DNA of 40,360 nt from an uncultured bacterium (GTDB taxonomy: Bacteria; Bacillota; Clostridia; Oscillospirales; Acutalibacteraceae). Position numbers and translations under genes: made by a program. Shown here one piece after another: positions 22,607-31,870 of the stretch. How positions within the stretch are numbered: position 1 is the first letter of the stretch; every line of letters begins with the position of its first letter. A model generated the notes under the pieces. The model was not told the origin of the DNA. It saw nothing but the letters and a program-made list of their open reading frames with translations, and did no database searches. The stretch covers positions 1 through 40,360 of the forward strand of contig CASFDQ010000013.1 of the NCBI GenBank assembly GCA_949293385.1, in the 5' to 3' direction.

Positions 22607-23782
22607 TCAGTCGAAAAATTTTTTCAGCAAAGTGTCATTTTTGTTGAGGGTAGGCTCGTCTATTACCAGCTCAAGCGCTTGGTTAAGTAAGCGGCCGATA
22701 TCTCTGCCTTTGATGCCTAATTTACTTAAATCGTTGCCGTTTATGCAAAGGTGTTCGAGAAGGTAGGGCTCGTCTGCTTGCTCAATATCGTAAATTACTT
22801 CAAATATTTTCTCAGAAAGCATCGTATCATATAATGAGAGCCTGTTTAAATATGCTGAAATAAAGCGTTTAGAGTAAGATTTCAAAGCGATCTTTATATC
22901 TCGTCTTGTGCTTAGGTTTATTTCATCGGTACTGAATTTGTCGAAGAATTCAAGATAGTCAATAAGCGCGGAAGACGGCTTGAGCGTAGATTTGATAAGT
23001 CTGAAGTCGTGCTTTGTCAGTGATAGGAATATTGCGGTCTTTTCCGTAATATCAGTGTCTAATTTGCCGAAGGCCGCGAAGACTGGAGGATCGTAATTAA
23101 GTGAACTGATTCCAAAGGGTTCGAGGGCTCCGGTGCCTATGAAATCGCAAAAATCCTTAGAAATATTGCCGCCGACAAGTTTTTTAAGCTCGGACAGTAT
23201 TCTTTCGCCGCTAACTTTTTTGACCGTACCTGCAAGCTTAAAAGCGGCATCTTTCGTTTTGTCCTCTATATTCATACCAAGCACCGAGGAAAATCTGAAA
23301 GCGCGAAGAATTCTAAGCGCATCCTCCTTAAAACGGACCAAAGGATCTCCGACGGCCTTTATGATCTTAGCTTCAAGATCGTTCATACCGCCGAACAGGT
23401 CGACTGTTTCTCTCTCGGGATCGAAGGCGAGGGCGTTTATGGTAAAATCTCTTCGCGAGAGATCCTCGCGCAGATCTGAGACAAAGTTTACAAGGTCGGG
23501 ATGTCTTGAATCGCTGTAGCCTTTTTCGGCTCTGTAGGTCGTTACTTCGATATTGTTGCCGTCGATGATTACCGTAACCGTACCGTGAGCAATTCCAGTC
23601 GGAACGGTATGTTCAAATATTGACATTATCTGATCGGGGGTAGCGTTGGTCGTAATATCGACGTCGTCGTATTGTCGGCCGATTACAGCATCCCTTACAC
23701 AACCGCCTACAAAGTATGCTTCGTATCCCTTTTCTTTAATTGTATTAAGACAATTTACGGCGTAAGACGGAAAATTTAACAT
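22607..23782 (-). CDS. cca: CCA tRNA nucleotidyltransferase (class II)
   Basis: This enzyme adds or repairs the 3' CCA end of tRNAs. The 391-residue protein has the class II head: FVGGCVRDAVIG (24-35), catalytic DDVD (39-42), later SRRDFTINALAFDP and DLFGGMNDL. The neck region LRILRAFRFSSVLG follows, and then a helical body. The ATG follows GGTGAGA. It is divergent from murC, with an 87-base shared upstream region. Confidence 0.9.
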   Translation of the reverse strand: MLNFPSYAVNCLNTIKEKGYEAYFVGGCVRDAVIGRQYDDVDITTNATPDQIMSIFEHTVPTGIAHGTVTVIIDGNNIEVTTYRAEKGYSDSRHPDLVNFVSDLREDLSRRDFTINALAFDPERETVDLFGGMNDLEAKIIKAVGDPLVRFKEDALRILRAFRFSSVLGMNIEDKTKDAAFKLAGTVKKVSGERILSELKKLVGGNISKDFCDFIGTGALEPFGISSLNYDPPVFAAFGKLDTDITEKTAIFLSLTKHDFRLIKSTLKPSSALIDYLEFFDKFSTDEINLSTRRDIKIALKSYSKRFISAYLNRLSLYDTMLSEKIFEVIYDIEQADEPYLLEHLCINGNDLSKLGIKGRDIGRLLNQALELVIDEPTLNKNDTLLKKFFD

Positions 23783-23869
23783 TTATTCTCACCAATTTTA
23801 AAAAAGTGTTTATTTTTACGAAATTATGGGTATAATAATAGTTAGTACATTTTGTTATGAGGTAATATT

Positions 23870-25237
23870 ATGAAAGAATTACGTTCATCCGATCTGCTTT
23901 TAACCGGTATAAGCAGAGTTCATATGATAGGAATCGGCGGCTCGGGAATGTGTCCTCTTGCCGAAATTCTTCACTCCAAGGGTTATATCCTTTCGGGTTC
24001 CGATAATAATGAAGGGGATACCCTAAATCGTATAAAAGCCCTCGGAATAAAGGTTTTTATGGGTCACAGTGCGGAAAACGTTCACGGTGCCGAGCTGGTG
24101 GTTTATTCGGCCGCAATATCCGAGGATAACCCCGAAAGAGTTGAGGCGAAAAAACTCGGTATTCCGACTATGGAGCGCTCTAAACTCCTCGGAGCCCTTA
24201 CTCGTCACTACGATAACGTGATCGGCGTCTGCGGAACTCACGGAAAAACTACCACTTCCTCTATGATAACACAAATTCTCTATTTAAACAAGATGGAACC
24301 TTCGGCAGTTATCGGAGGAAAGCTTCCCGTTATAAATTCTAACGGAATTTGCGGAAGCAGCGATATTCTCGTCTGTGAGTCTTGCGAATTTGTTAATACC
24401 TTCCTTGAAATGTCTCCCGATATCAGCGTATTGCTTAATATAGACAACGATCATCTCGACTATTTCAAGACTATGGAAAACCTCGTTAATTCTTTTAAAA
24501 GCTTCGTTTCGATGTCTAAAACGGCTTTTTATAACGGCGACGACCCTCTTGTAGTCGGAGCTGTTTCGGATATCGAGGCAAAAAAGATAAGCTTCGGTCT
24601 TTCCGATAAAAATATGTACTTCGCCGATAATCTCCGTCCTTCCAAGTTTGGCTTTGCTTTTGACGCATACAAAGAAGGGGAAAAGCTTATTGAGTTTGAT
24701 CTTAAGGTTCCGGGTCGTCATAACGTCCTTAATGCTTTAGCCGCTGTTGCGGTTTGCGATAACCTTGGTGTGCCTGCCAAAGAAATAAAGTCGGCATTAG
24801 AAGAATTTCGCGGCGCGGGTCGCAGATTTGAGTTCTACGGCGAGACTCACGGATTTATGCTTGCCGACGACTACGCTCATCATCCTACCGAGATAGCGGC
24901 AACCTTATCTGCGGCACACGATTTAAGTTACAATAGAGTGATCGCCGTTTTTCAGCCCTTTACTTTTTCCCGAACCGCGTTGTTAAAGGACGATTTTATC
25001 AAAGCTCTGAGCATTGCCGACGAGGTGATCCTCACTCCGATTATGGGTTCAAGAGAGGTAAACACCTACGGCATCTCATCGGAAGATATCGCCGCAGGGC
25101 TGGATAATTGTACCTGCGTTAAGGACTTTGACGAAGCAGCTTCTGTAATCAAAAACATCGCAAATGCCGGAGATATTGTAATAACGATGGGCGGCGGAGA
25201 CGTTTATAAGATCGCGCATAAAATATCAGGAAAATAG
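23870..25237 (+). CDS. murC: UDP-N-acetylmuramate--L-alanine ligase
   Basis: MurC adds L-alanine to UDP-MurNAc, the first amino acid of the peptidoglycan stem. The 455-residue protein has the substrate loop GIGGSGM (21-27) and the ATP P-loop GTHGKTTTS (122-130). INIDNDHLDYF-type sequence (seen as LLNIDNDHLDYF) and the C-terminal DDYAHHPTE, then QPFTFSRT, complete it. The start is the ATG after GAGG; TATAAT at 23831-23836 is the likely -10. A terminator follows. No other mur genes flank it here. Confidence 0.94.
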   Translation: MKELRSSDLLLTGISRVHMIGIGGSGMCPLAEILHSKGYILSGSDNNEGDTLNRIKALGIKVFMGHSAENVHGAELVVYSAAISEDNPERVEAKKLGIPTMERSKLLGALTRHYDNVIGVCGTHGKTTTSSMITQILYLNKMEPSAVIGGKLPVINSNGICGSSDILVCESCEFVNTFLEMSPDISVLLNIDNDHLDYFKTMENLVNSFKSFVSMSKTAFYNGDDPLVVGAVSDIEAKKISFGLSDKNMYFADNLRPSKFGFAFDAYKEGEKLIEFDLKVPGRHNVLNALAAVAVCDNLGVPAKEIKSALEEFRGAGRRFEFYGETHGFMLADDYAHHPTEIAATLSAAHDLSYNRVIAVFQPFTFSRTALLKDDFIKALSIADEVILTPIMGSREVNTYGISSEDIAAGLDNCTCVKDFDEAASVIKNIANAGDIVITMGGGDVYKIAHKISGK

Positions 25238-25240
25238 TTT

Positions 25241-25285
25241 ATACAAGGATCCTTCAAGTATTTTGTTGGATTCTTGTATTTTTTT
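25241..25285 (+). terminator. Terminator of murC
   Basis: ATACAAGGATCC (25241-25252) pairs with GGATTCTTGTAT (25268-25279) with one mismatch. TTTTTT follows. It isolates the polysaccharide cluster from murC. The stretch 25286-25361 is AT-rich, with nothing else recognised. Confidence 0.8.
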
Positions 25286-25361
25286 AAACTGATTTGTTTA
25301 TTTTACACAGTAAGTATTCAATAAATTCTACTTATTTACAGTTAAAATAGAATATCGCAGG

Positions 25362-25390
25362 TTGACACATTATACTAAATGTAGTATAAT
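25362..25390 (+). promoter_or_regulatory. Near-ideal promoter of the polysaccharide cluster with embedded operator-like inverted repeat
   Basis: Perfect TTGACA (25362-25367) and TATAAT (25385-25390) have 17 bases between them. A perfect inverted repeat ATTATACTA-AATG-TAGTATAAT (25369-25390) fills the spacer and -10. A bound repressor would block polymerase directly. In the leader, GACAAC and GTTGTC (about 25400-25427) could form a small stem before the first gene. No regulator gene lies in the cluster portion seen. Confidence 0.8.
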
Positions 25391-25456
25391 ATATCCGATG
25401 ACAACCAAAAATTTCACCATAATGTTGTCTAATTTTCTCAAAGGAAAGTTAGCGAA

Positions 25457-25939
25457 ATGAAGAGCAATTTACTTATTTTGGGTGCCGGTCAATACGGCGC
25501 CCTTATTTGTGAAATCGCTGAAAGCCTTGAACGCTTCGATAAGATCGATTTTCTTGACGATCAAACGGCAGATAGGGCGGTCGGCGGTTTTGGTATGGCC
25601 GAAAGTCTTATCGACAGATACGACTCGGCTATAGTTGCTGTGGGAAATGCGACATTGAGACTGTCACTTACGGAAAAACTTAAGGAAATTGGATATAAAA
25701 TTCCGACGCTTGTTCATTCAAGAGCTTATGTAAGCCCTTCTGCGACGCTTGGTGAGGGGTGTGTCGTTGAGCCGATGGCTGTGATACAAACCAAAGCAGA
25801 TATAGGAAGATGTTGTTTAATTTCTGCGGGTGCAGTTGTCAATCATAACGCAATTATTTGCGACGGCTGTCATATCGACTGCAATGCTACGGTTCCTGCC
25901 CGAGCGGAAGTACCGATCGGGACCAAGATAGTTCCCTGA
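25457..25939 (+). CDS. NeuD/PglD-like sugar O-/N-acyltransferase
   Basis: This 160-residue protein has a short N-terminal sugar-nucleotide-binding domain (LLILGAGQYGALICEIAES, then FLDDQ). A left-handed beta-helix of hexapeptide repeats follows (SPSATLGEGCVVEPMAVIQT, ADIGRCCLISAGAVVNHNA). The active histidine is in NHNAIICDGCHIDC. Homologues acetylate sialic acid or amino sugars. At about 160 residues it is shorter than the usual 200 or so and ends within the helix (GTKIVP). It is first in the cluster and precedes the initiating transferase. The acceptor is unknown. Confidence 0.75.
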   Translation: MKSNLLILGAGQYGALICEIAESLERFDKIDFLDDQTADRAVGGFGMAESLIDRYDSAIVAVGNATLRLSLTEKLKEIGYKIPTLVHSRAYVSPSATLGEGCVVEPMAVIQTKADIGRCCLISAGAVVNHNAIICDGCHIDCNATVPARAEVPIGTKIVP

Positions 25940-25969
25940 TTTAGTGACTTATTTGAGGAGATTGCCTTT

Positions 25970-26611
25970 ATGTACAAAAAGTTTTTAAAACGATTTACGG
26001 ATATCGTGATTTCGGGACTCGGAATTATAATTCTTCTTGTTCCGATGCTTATCATTGCGCTGATAACGGTTATCGATTCTCCCGGCCCATTCTTTTTTAA
26101 GCAGGACCGAGTCGGAATACATAAAAAACTGTTTAAGATCTTTAAGGTTCGTTCGATGCCCGTCGACACTCCCAGCGACGTTCCTACTCATCTGATAACC
26201 GATACTGAATCACGCCTTTCGGGTTGGCAAAAGTTTATTCGTAAAACTTCTATCGACGAAATACCGCAGCTTCTCAATATCTTCGTCGGTAATATGAGTA
26301 TAATCGGACCTCGTCCCGCCCTTTATAATCAGGATGATCTTATCGAAGAGCGTGATAAATACGGTGCTAACGATATTCGCCCCGGTCTTACGGGATGGGC
26401 TCAGATCAACGGACGCGACGAGCTTGAAATTCCCGTAAAAGCAGCTCTCGACGGTGAATACGTCGAAAAGCAGTCCTTCCTTTTCGATTGCAAATGCTTT
26501 TTCGGTACTATAAAAGCCGTATTAAAGCACGACGGAGTCGTAGAAGGCGGAACCGGAGAGCTTGAACGTCAGGCGGCCGAAGCCAAAGAAAAGGAAGAGG
26601 CAAACGTCTGA
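25970..26611 (+). CDS. Initiating undecaprenyl-phosphate sugar phosphotransferase
   Basis: This is a 213-residue monotopic phosphoglycosyl transferase. One membrane-inserted hydrophobic helix (about 11-34) is followed by the catalytic segments FFKQDRVG, FKVRSMPVDT, RKTSIDEIPQLLNI, GPRPAL and RPGLTGWAQINGRDELEIP. Family members transfer a sugar-1-phosphate to undecaprenyl phosphate at the inner membrane face, beginning repeat-unit synthesis. GAGGAG lies before the ATG, and its TGA shares a base with the next ATG. The sugar is not determined; a 6-deoxy amino sugar or hexose is possible. Confidence 0.9.
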   Translation: MYKKFLKRFTDIVISGLGIIILLVPMLIIALITVIDSPGPFFFKQDRVGIHKKLFKIFKVRSMPVDTPSDVPTHLITDTESRLSGWQKFIRKTSIDEIPQLLNIFVGNMSIIGPRPALYNQDDLIEERDKYGANDIRPGLTGWAQINGRDELEIPVKAALDGEYVEKQSFLFDCKCFFGTIKAVLKHDGVVEGGTGELERQAAEAKEKEEANV

Positions 26612-27486
26612 TGAAAAGAATACTTATTACAGGTGCCGACAGCTATATCGGTACCTCATTTGAAAAGTACGTTTCTTCCTTCCAGAATGACTATTCGGTC
26701 GATACCGTCGATATGATCGACGGAAGCTGGAAAGACAGCTCCTTCTCGGGCTATGACGTTGTTTTCCACGTCGCAGGAATCGCGCACAGCGATATTTCCA
26801 AAGTCGGAGATGAGGTCAAAGAACTCTACAGAAAGGTCAATACAGAGCTTGCTATAGAGACCGCCGAAAAAGCAAAGGCCGACGGCGTTTCTCAGTTTAT
26901 CTTTATGAGCTCGATGATCGTATACGGAGACAGTGCTCCTATCGGTAAAGAAAAGGTTATTACCAAAGATACCGTTCCTACCCCCGCAAATTTCTACGGT
27001 AACAGTAAGCTGAACGCCGAAAAGGGAATAGAACCCCTCCGCGACGAAAGCTTCAAGGTCGTTATCCTCCGTCCGCCGATGATCTACGGAAAAAACAGTA
27101 AGGGTAACTATCCTGTTCTTGCTAAATATGCTCAAAATCTCCCGTTTTTTCCCTACGTTAAAAATAGACGATCGATGTTATACGTCGGAAATCTTTGTGA
27201 GTTTATAAAGCTTATGATCGATAACGGCGAAAGCGGACTCTTTTTCCCTGCTAATAAAGAAGATTCCGTTACCTCTCTTCTTGTAAAATCTGTTTCTAAG
27301 GCACATAATAAAAAGCTATTGCTGGTTAAAGGCTTCGGATGGTTATTCAGAATTGCCGCTCCAATAGTTCCGAAGATCAACAAGATATTCGGAAATCTTT
27401 CTTACGACGAAAAACTAACCGAGTATTCTTCCGAATATCGTTTGTTTTCCCTTGAAGATTCTGTGAAGGAGACCGAGAGCGTATGA
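26611..27486 (+). CDS. NAD-dependent epimerase/dehydratase (extended SDR)
   Basis: This 291-residue extended SDR has the cofactor loop TGADSYIG near the N-terminus, VVFHVAGIAHSD, the catalytic serine in FMSSMIVYGD and YGNSK as the YxxxK motif. The C-terminal substrate domain is short. Proteins like this accompany initiating transferases in surface-polysaccharide clusters. They may act as 4-epimerase or 4-reductase on a nucleotide or lipid-linked sugar. Start and stop overlap the neighbours by one and four bases. The exact reaction cannot be told from sequence. Confidence 0.8.
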   Translation: MKRILITGADSYIGTSFEKYVSSFQNDYSVDTVDMIDGSWKDSSFSGYDVVFHVAGIAHSDISKVGDEVKELYRKVNTELAIETAEKAKADGVSQFIFMSSMIVYGDSAPIGKEKVITKDTVPTPANFYGNSKLNAEKGIEPLRDESFKVVILRPPMIYGKNSKGNYPVLAKYAQNLPFFPYVKNRRSMLYVGNLCEFIKLMIDNGESGLFFPANKEDSVTSLLVKSVSKAHNKKLLLVKGFGWLFRIAAPIVPKINKIFGNLSYDEKLTEYSSEYRLFSLEDSVKETESV

Positions 27487-28673
27487 AAATATTAGTTGTG
27501 TCGCAGTATTTTTATCCCGAATCCTTCAGAGTAAATTCTTTTTGCTTAGAACTTAAACGTCGCGGTCACGACGTTACCGTGCTTACCGGTTATCCGCAAT
27601 ATCCTTACGGCAGAATTTATGATGGCTACGGTTTTAAAATTCCTCATAAAAAAGAGTGGAACGGAATACATATCGTTCGCGTTAAAACACATCCCAGAAA
27701 ATCCGGTGTTTTGGGTCACATTCGTAACTGTACTTCTTACGTTTTAAGTGCAAATAAGTGGGTCAAAAAATGTAAGGAGAAATTTGATGCCATCTACGTA
27801 TTCGAGGTTTCTCCCGTTACCGTGGGACTTCCTGCCGTTACCTATAAAAAGAAGTTTTCGACGCCTATGTTCTTTAACGTTCAGGATCTATGGCCCGAAA
27901 ACGTCGAGGTTATCTTAGGAATAAAAAACCCCGTTGTTATCGGTGTTATTAAAAGCATCGTTAAAAAGATCTATAAAAACAGCGATAAGATCCTTTGCTC
28001 TTCAATAAGCTTTATTGAAAACATAAAGGGTAGGGGAGTTCCTGAGGATAAGCTTGTCTTCTGGCCGCAGTTTTGCGAAGACCCTGATGTCACTTCGCTT
28101 GAACGCCCTAAGCGTCTTACCGAAGATACCTTCAATATTGTTTTTGCAGGCAATATCGGACAGGCACAGGGCCTTGATATGCTTGTTGAAACCGCCGACC
28201 GCGTCAGAGACGAAAACGTTCGTTGGTTTATTGTCGGTGACGGACGGTACAGTCAGGCTCTCAAAGAAAAGGTTTCCGACCTTGGACTTGATGACAAGAT
28301 CATATTTACCGGATGGCTTTCGGAAGAAGATGCCAACGCATTTGTTCACTATGCAGACTGCGCTTATCTTTCCTTCCTGCCTAATAAGGTCTTTAATATG
28401 ACCATTCCCGCTAAGCTTCAGACCTATCTTGCCTGCGGAGTCCCCGTGCTTGCTGCGGCAGGTGGCGAATCCGCCGCTATAATTAAGGAAGCCGAGTGCG
28501 GAACCGCCGTTAATCCCGACGTCGATTCTGTAGTCGTCGCCGTGAAGTACCTTATGTCGCTTTCTAAAGAAGAACTCGACAAAATGCGTGAAAATTCCCG
28601 TTCGTATTTTGAACAGCATTTTACTAAAGAAAAGTTAGTCGACGAATTCGAAAAGCTTTTGGAGGATATTTAA
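27483..28673 (+). CDS. WbuB-like glycosyltransferase, family 4
   Basis: This 396-residue GT-B protein opens with ILVVSQYFYPESFRVNSFC and TGYPQYPYGRIYDGYG, closely like WbuB-type transferases that add N-acetyl-L-fucosamine. Later motifs are FNVQDLWPENVE, IVFAGNIGQAQGLDMLVE and TIPAKLQTYLACGVPVLAA. With CapE encoded later in the cluster, L-FucNAc as donor is a reasonable inference. It acts at the cytoplasmic membrane face on the lipid-linked unit. Its ATG overlaps the upstream stop (ATGA). Confidence 0.82.
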   Translation: MKILVVSQYFYPESFRVNSFCLELKRRGHDVTVLTGYPQYPYGRIYDGYGFKIPHKKEWNGIHIVRVKTHPRKSGVLGHIRNCTSYVLSANKWVKKCKEKFDAIYVFEVSPVTVGLPAVTYKKKFSTPMFFNVQDLWPENVEVILGIKNPVVIGVIKSIVKKIYKNSDKILCSSISFIENIKGRGVPEDKLVFWPQFCEDPDVTSLERPKRLTEDTFNIVFAGNIGQAQGLDMLVETADRVRDENVRWFIVGDGRYSQALKEKVSDLGLDDKIIFTGWLSEEDANAFVHYADCAYLSFLPNKVFNMTIPAKLQTYLACGVPVLAAAGGESAAIIKEAECGTAVNPDVDSVVVAVKYLMSLSKEELDKMRENSRSYFEQHFTKEKLVDEFEKLLEDI

Positions 28674-29869
28674 TGAAGGTTTTACAGATCAATTCGGTCT
28701 GCGGAATACGTGGAACCGGTCGCATTTGCACCGATATCGCCGATATTCTTACGCAGAACGGACACGATTGTAAAATTGCATACGGAAGAGAAACCGTTCC
28801 AGACGAGTATAAAAAATACGCCGTCAGAATCGGTAGTGATTTAAGCGTTAAAATTGATGCGATTAAATCGAGAATTATCGATAACGCCGGTTTTAATTCT
28901 GTTTGCGCTACTAAAAAATTCGTTAAACGGATTGAGGAATATAACCCTGATATAATTCATCTTCATAATATTCACGGTTATTATTTAAACGTCGAGATAC
29001 TTTTCGACTACTTAAAAAAAGCTGACAAGCCTGTCGTTTGGACCTTGCACGATTGTTGGACCTTTACAGGTCACTGTGCATATTTCGATTTTGTAGGATG
29101 CGATAAATGGCTCAAAGGTTGTGAAATTTGCCCTCAGAAGCACGAATATCCCGCATCTTTATTTGCAGATAGCTCCTATAAGAACTATATTCGAAAGAAA
29201 CATATTTTTACCGGTGTTAAGAATATGACCCTTCTTACCCCATCTAATTGGCTCGAGAGACAGGTAAACAAGTCTTTTTTGCGCGAGTATCCTGTTAAAG
29301 TTGTTAATAACGGTATCGATTTAAGTGTTTTCAAGCCAACCGATAGTAATTTTAGGCAAAAGCATGGTCTTGAGCATAAAAAGGTCGTATTAGGTGTTGC
29401 TTCGGTTTGGGACAGACGAAAGGGACTTTCAGATTTTCTTGAGCTTTCTAAAATGCTTGATGATAGTTATCGAATAGTTCTTGTCGGTCTTAATAAAGAG
29501 CAAATTTCTAATCTTCCTAAAAATATTATTGGTTTACCGAGAGTTCCTGAAGCAAGTGAACTTGCAGAAATCTACTCGGCGGCAGACGTTTTCGCTAATC
29601 TAAGCGTTGAAGAAACTATGGGGCTTACGACGGTTGAAGCATTAGCTTGCGGAACCCCCGTCGTGGTTTATGATCGAACCGCGATTCCTGAGGTTGTAGA
29701 TGAGATTACAAGTATCGTCGTTAAATATGGTGATATTAATGCGTTAAAAAACGCAGTTACTTCAATTCATAAACGGACTACTGACTGTATTAACAGAGCA
29801 ACTCATTTTGATAAAAATACTCGCTATAACAGCATTTTAGATACTTATCTAAAACTTTACGAGTCATAA
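28673..29869 (+). CDS. Glycosyltransferase family 4
   Basis: This 398-residue GT-B enzyme has an N-terminal INSVCGIRGTGRI, the HLHNIHGYYLN segment and WTLHDCWTFTGHC. The donor site is SVEETMGLTTVEALACGTPV, with the E-x7-E pair of the family. A cysteine-rich stretch (GCDKWLKGCEICPQK) is typical of one subgroup of GT4 found in capsule clusters. It shares one base with the gene before it (TAATG). Donor and linkage are unknown. Confidence 0.85.
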   Translation: MKVLQINSVCGIRGTGRICTDIADILTQNGHDCKIAYGRETVPDEYKKYAVRIGSDLSVKIDAIKSRIIDNAGFNSVCATKKFVKRIEEYNPDIIHLHNIHGYYLNVEILFDYLKKADKPVVWTLHDCWTFTGHCAYFDFVGCDKWLKGCEICPQKHEYPASLFADSSYKNYIRKKHIFTGVKNMTLLTPSNWLERQVNKSFLREYPVKVVNNGIDLSVFKPTDSNFRQKHGLEHKKVVLGVASVWDRRKGLSDFLELSKMLDDSYRIVLVGLNKEQISNLPKNIIGLPRVPEASELAEIYSAADVFANLSVEETMGLTTVEALACGTPVVVYDRTAIPEVVDEITSIVVKYGDINALKNAVTSIHKRTTDCINRATHFDKNTRYNSILDTYLKLYES

Positions 29870-29882
29870 CTTGGAGGATAGT

Positions 29883-30725
29883 ATGTGTGATTTAACTGTA
29901 ATCATACTAACTTATAATGAGGAAAAAAACGTTCTTAACGCCTTAAACTCTGTTAAAGATTTGGCAAAAAGAATTATAATTGTAGATAGCTTCAGTACTG
30001 ACAATACTGTTTCCATTGCAGAAAATTTGGGCGCCGAAGTTTTTTTGCATAGCTTTGTTAATCAATCGCAACAATTTGATTGGGCCATAAATAACATTGA
30101 TATTTCTACCAAATGGATTTTGCGACTTGATGCCGACGAACGTCTAACCGATGAATCTGCCAAAGAGATCGAAGAGTTTATTAAAGTTAACGGTAATACA
30201 GATGTAAATGGAGCAGTGCTTCGTTTTAATGTTCGATTTTTAGGAAAAGATCTTCGCCATGGAGGAATATATCCTTTTAGAAAACTTGTTCTTTTTAAAC
30301 ACGGTAAAGCGCATATGGAATCTCGCAATATGGATGAACATATCGTGCTTGATGAAGGAAATAGTTACCTCATGAAATGCGACAGCCTTCATTGTGATTT
30401 CAAAGACATTTCTTCATGGATAGATAAACATAATAAGTATTCTTGTCGCGAGGTGCTCGATTATTTTGAGAAACCGAGTGAAACTCATCAGGCTTTGCAT
30501 GGAGCGGCAAAAATAAAAAGGTTTGTAAAAACAAAAATTTATTACAAGTTACCTATGGGCTGCAGAGCACACCTTTACTATATGTACAGGTACTATTTTA
30601 AACTCGGTTTCCTTGACGGAAAAGAAGGAAAGATTTTCTGCTTTTTACAGGCATATTGGTACAGATTCTTAGTTGACGCTAAGATTTACGAAAGTAAACT
30701 TGTTCAGAAAGACGCTTCAAAATGA
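29883..30725 (+). CDS. Glycosyltransferase family 2, WaaE/KdtX-like
   Basis: ATG 29883 after GGAGG gives 280 residues; a TTG four codons earlier is in the ribosome site. The GT-A fold shows VIILTYNEEKNVLNALNSV, the IIVDSFSTDNT segment and the metal-binding DAD in LRLDADERLTDESA. The Q-x-x-Q-F-D-W-A sequence and the RHGGIYPFRKLVLFKHGKA-like segment match the WaaE-like group, which often adds glucose. A basic C-terminal stretch may touch the membrane. It overlaps the next gene by four bases. Confidence 0.83.
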   Translation: MCDLTVIILTYNEEKNVLNALNSVKDLAKRIIIVDSFSTDNTVSIAENLGAEVFLHSFVNQSQQFDWAINNIDISTKWILRLDADERLTDESAKEIEEFIKVNGNTDVNGAVLRFNVRFLGKDLRHGGIYPFRKLVLFKHGKAHMESRNMDEHIVLDEGNSYLMKCDSLHCDFKDISSWIDKHNKYSCREVLDYFEKPSETHQALHGAAKIKRFVKTKIYYKLPMGCRAHLYYMYRYYFKLGFLDGKEGKIFCFLQAYWYRFLVDAKIYESKLVQKDASK

Positions 30726-31870
30726 AAAAGATTTTAATTCTTATGGGTCGTTACCTTCCAGGGTATAAAGACGGTGGTCCGGTTCGATCAATAATCAATT
30801 TAACCGAAGCGTTAGGTGATGAGTATGAATTTTATATTCTTACTCAAGATCGCGATCACGGTGATTTAAAACCTTACGATAATATCCGATACGGCGAATG
30901 GTTGTCGGTAGGTAAGGCGAAGGTACAATACGTTAAGCCTAAAGGATTTACTTTTAAGCTTATACGTAAACTTATAAGTGAATGTGATCTTGTTTATACC
31001 TGTGGATTTTATAACGATTACGGATATAAAACTCTGTTATTGAACAGACTTAAAAAGGTCTACGGAAAACCCGTTGTTGTTGCTTCGATGGGCTCTTTCT
31101 CTAAGGGTGCCTTATCACAAAAGTCCTTTAAAAAGAAGATTTTTATAAATGTTTTGAAGATGTTCAGACTTTTTAAGAACATTACTTGGTCGGTAACTTC
31201 GGAGCTAGAAGCAGACGATTTAAAAGATACAATCGGAAATAAAGCGATGTATATCGTTGCCGAAGATTTACCGCGTTCCGTTGTACCGGGAAGGAACACG
31301 GGTTTAAAAGAAAAAGGTAAACTAAAAGTTATTTTTTTATCACGAATATGTCCACAAAAGAATTTGTTCGGAGCAATAAGCATTCTTTCTAAAGTATCTT
31401 CAAATATTGAGTTTTCAATATGTGGACCTGATGAAGATAAAGAGTATTTTGAAAAGTGCAAATCAGCACTAAATTTGTTGCCGTCGAATATAAAATGGGA
31501 GTATAAAGGTAATATTGATTCGGAGCTAGTTCAGCAAACATTATCTGAATATGATGTTTTATTGCTTCCGACTTTAGGTGAAAACTACTGTCACGTTGTC
31601 TTCGAGGCTCTTTCGGTTGGATGTATTCCTGTTATTAGCGATACCACACCGTGGCAGGATCTTGAATCTAATGGCTGCGGACTTGTTCTTCCTTTAGATG
31701 ATCTATCTGCTTTTACGGCTTTGCTTGATAAGCTCGCATATATGGATATCGATGATTTTTCAAAATATTCTTTAAATGCAGTAAATTATGCAACCGAAAA
31801 AACTAAAAATGCAGTTTTAAATACAGGTTACAGAGATATTTTCAATTTAGCAGGAAAAGAGGATATATGA
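30722..31870 (+). CDS. Glycosyltransferase family 4
   Basis: This 382-residue GT-B protein has GRYLPGYKDGGPVRSIINL at the N-terminus, a glycine-rich acceptor loop seen in many capsule transferases. The C-terminal half has VIFLSRICPQKNLFGAISIL, then LLPTLGENYCHVVFEALSVG with the E-x7-E pair. Start and stop overlap both neighbours by four bases, which indicates tight translational coupling. The sugar is unknown. Confidence 0.82.
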   Translation: MKKILILMGRYLPGYKDGGPVRSIINLTEALGDEYEFYILTQDRDHGDLKPYDNIRYGEWLSVGKAKVQYVKPKGFTFKLIRKLISECDLVYTCGFYNDYGYKTLLLNRLKKVYGKPVVVASMGSFSKGALSQKSFKKKIFINVLKMFRLFKNITWSVTSELEADDLKDTIGNKAMYIVAEDLPRSVVPGRNTGLKEKGKLKVIFLSRICPQKNLFGAISILSKVSSNIEFSICGPDEDKEYFEKCKSALNLLPSNIKWEYKGNIDSELVQQTLSEYDVLLLPTLGENYCHVVFEALSVGCIPVISDTTPWQDLESNGCGLVLPLDDLSAFTALLDKLAYMDIDDFSKYSLNAVNYATEKTKNAVLNTGYRDIFNLAGKEDI

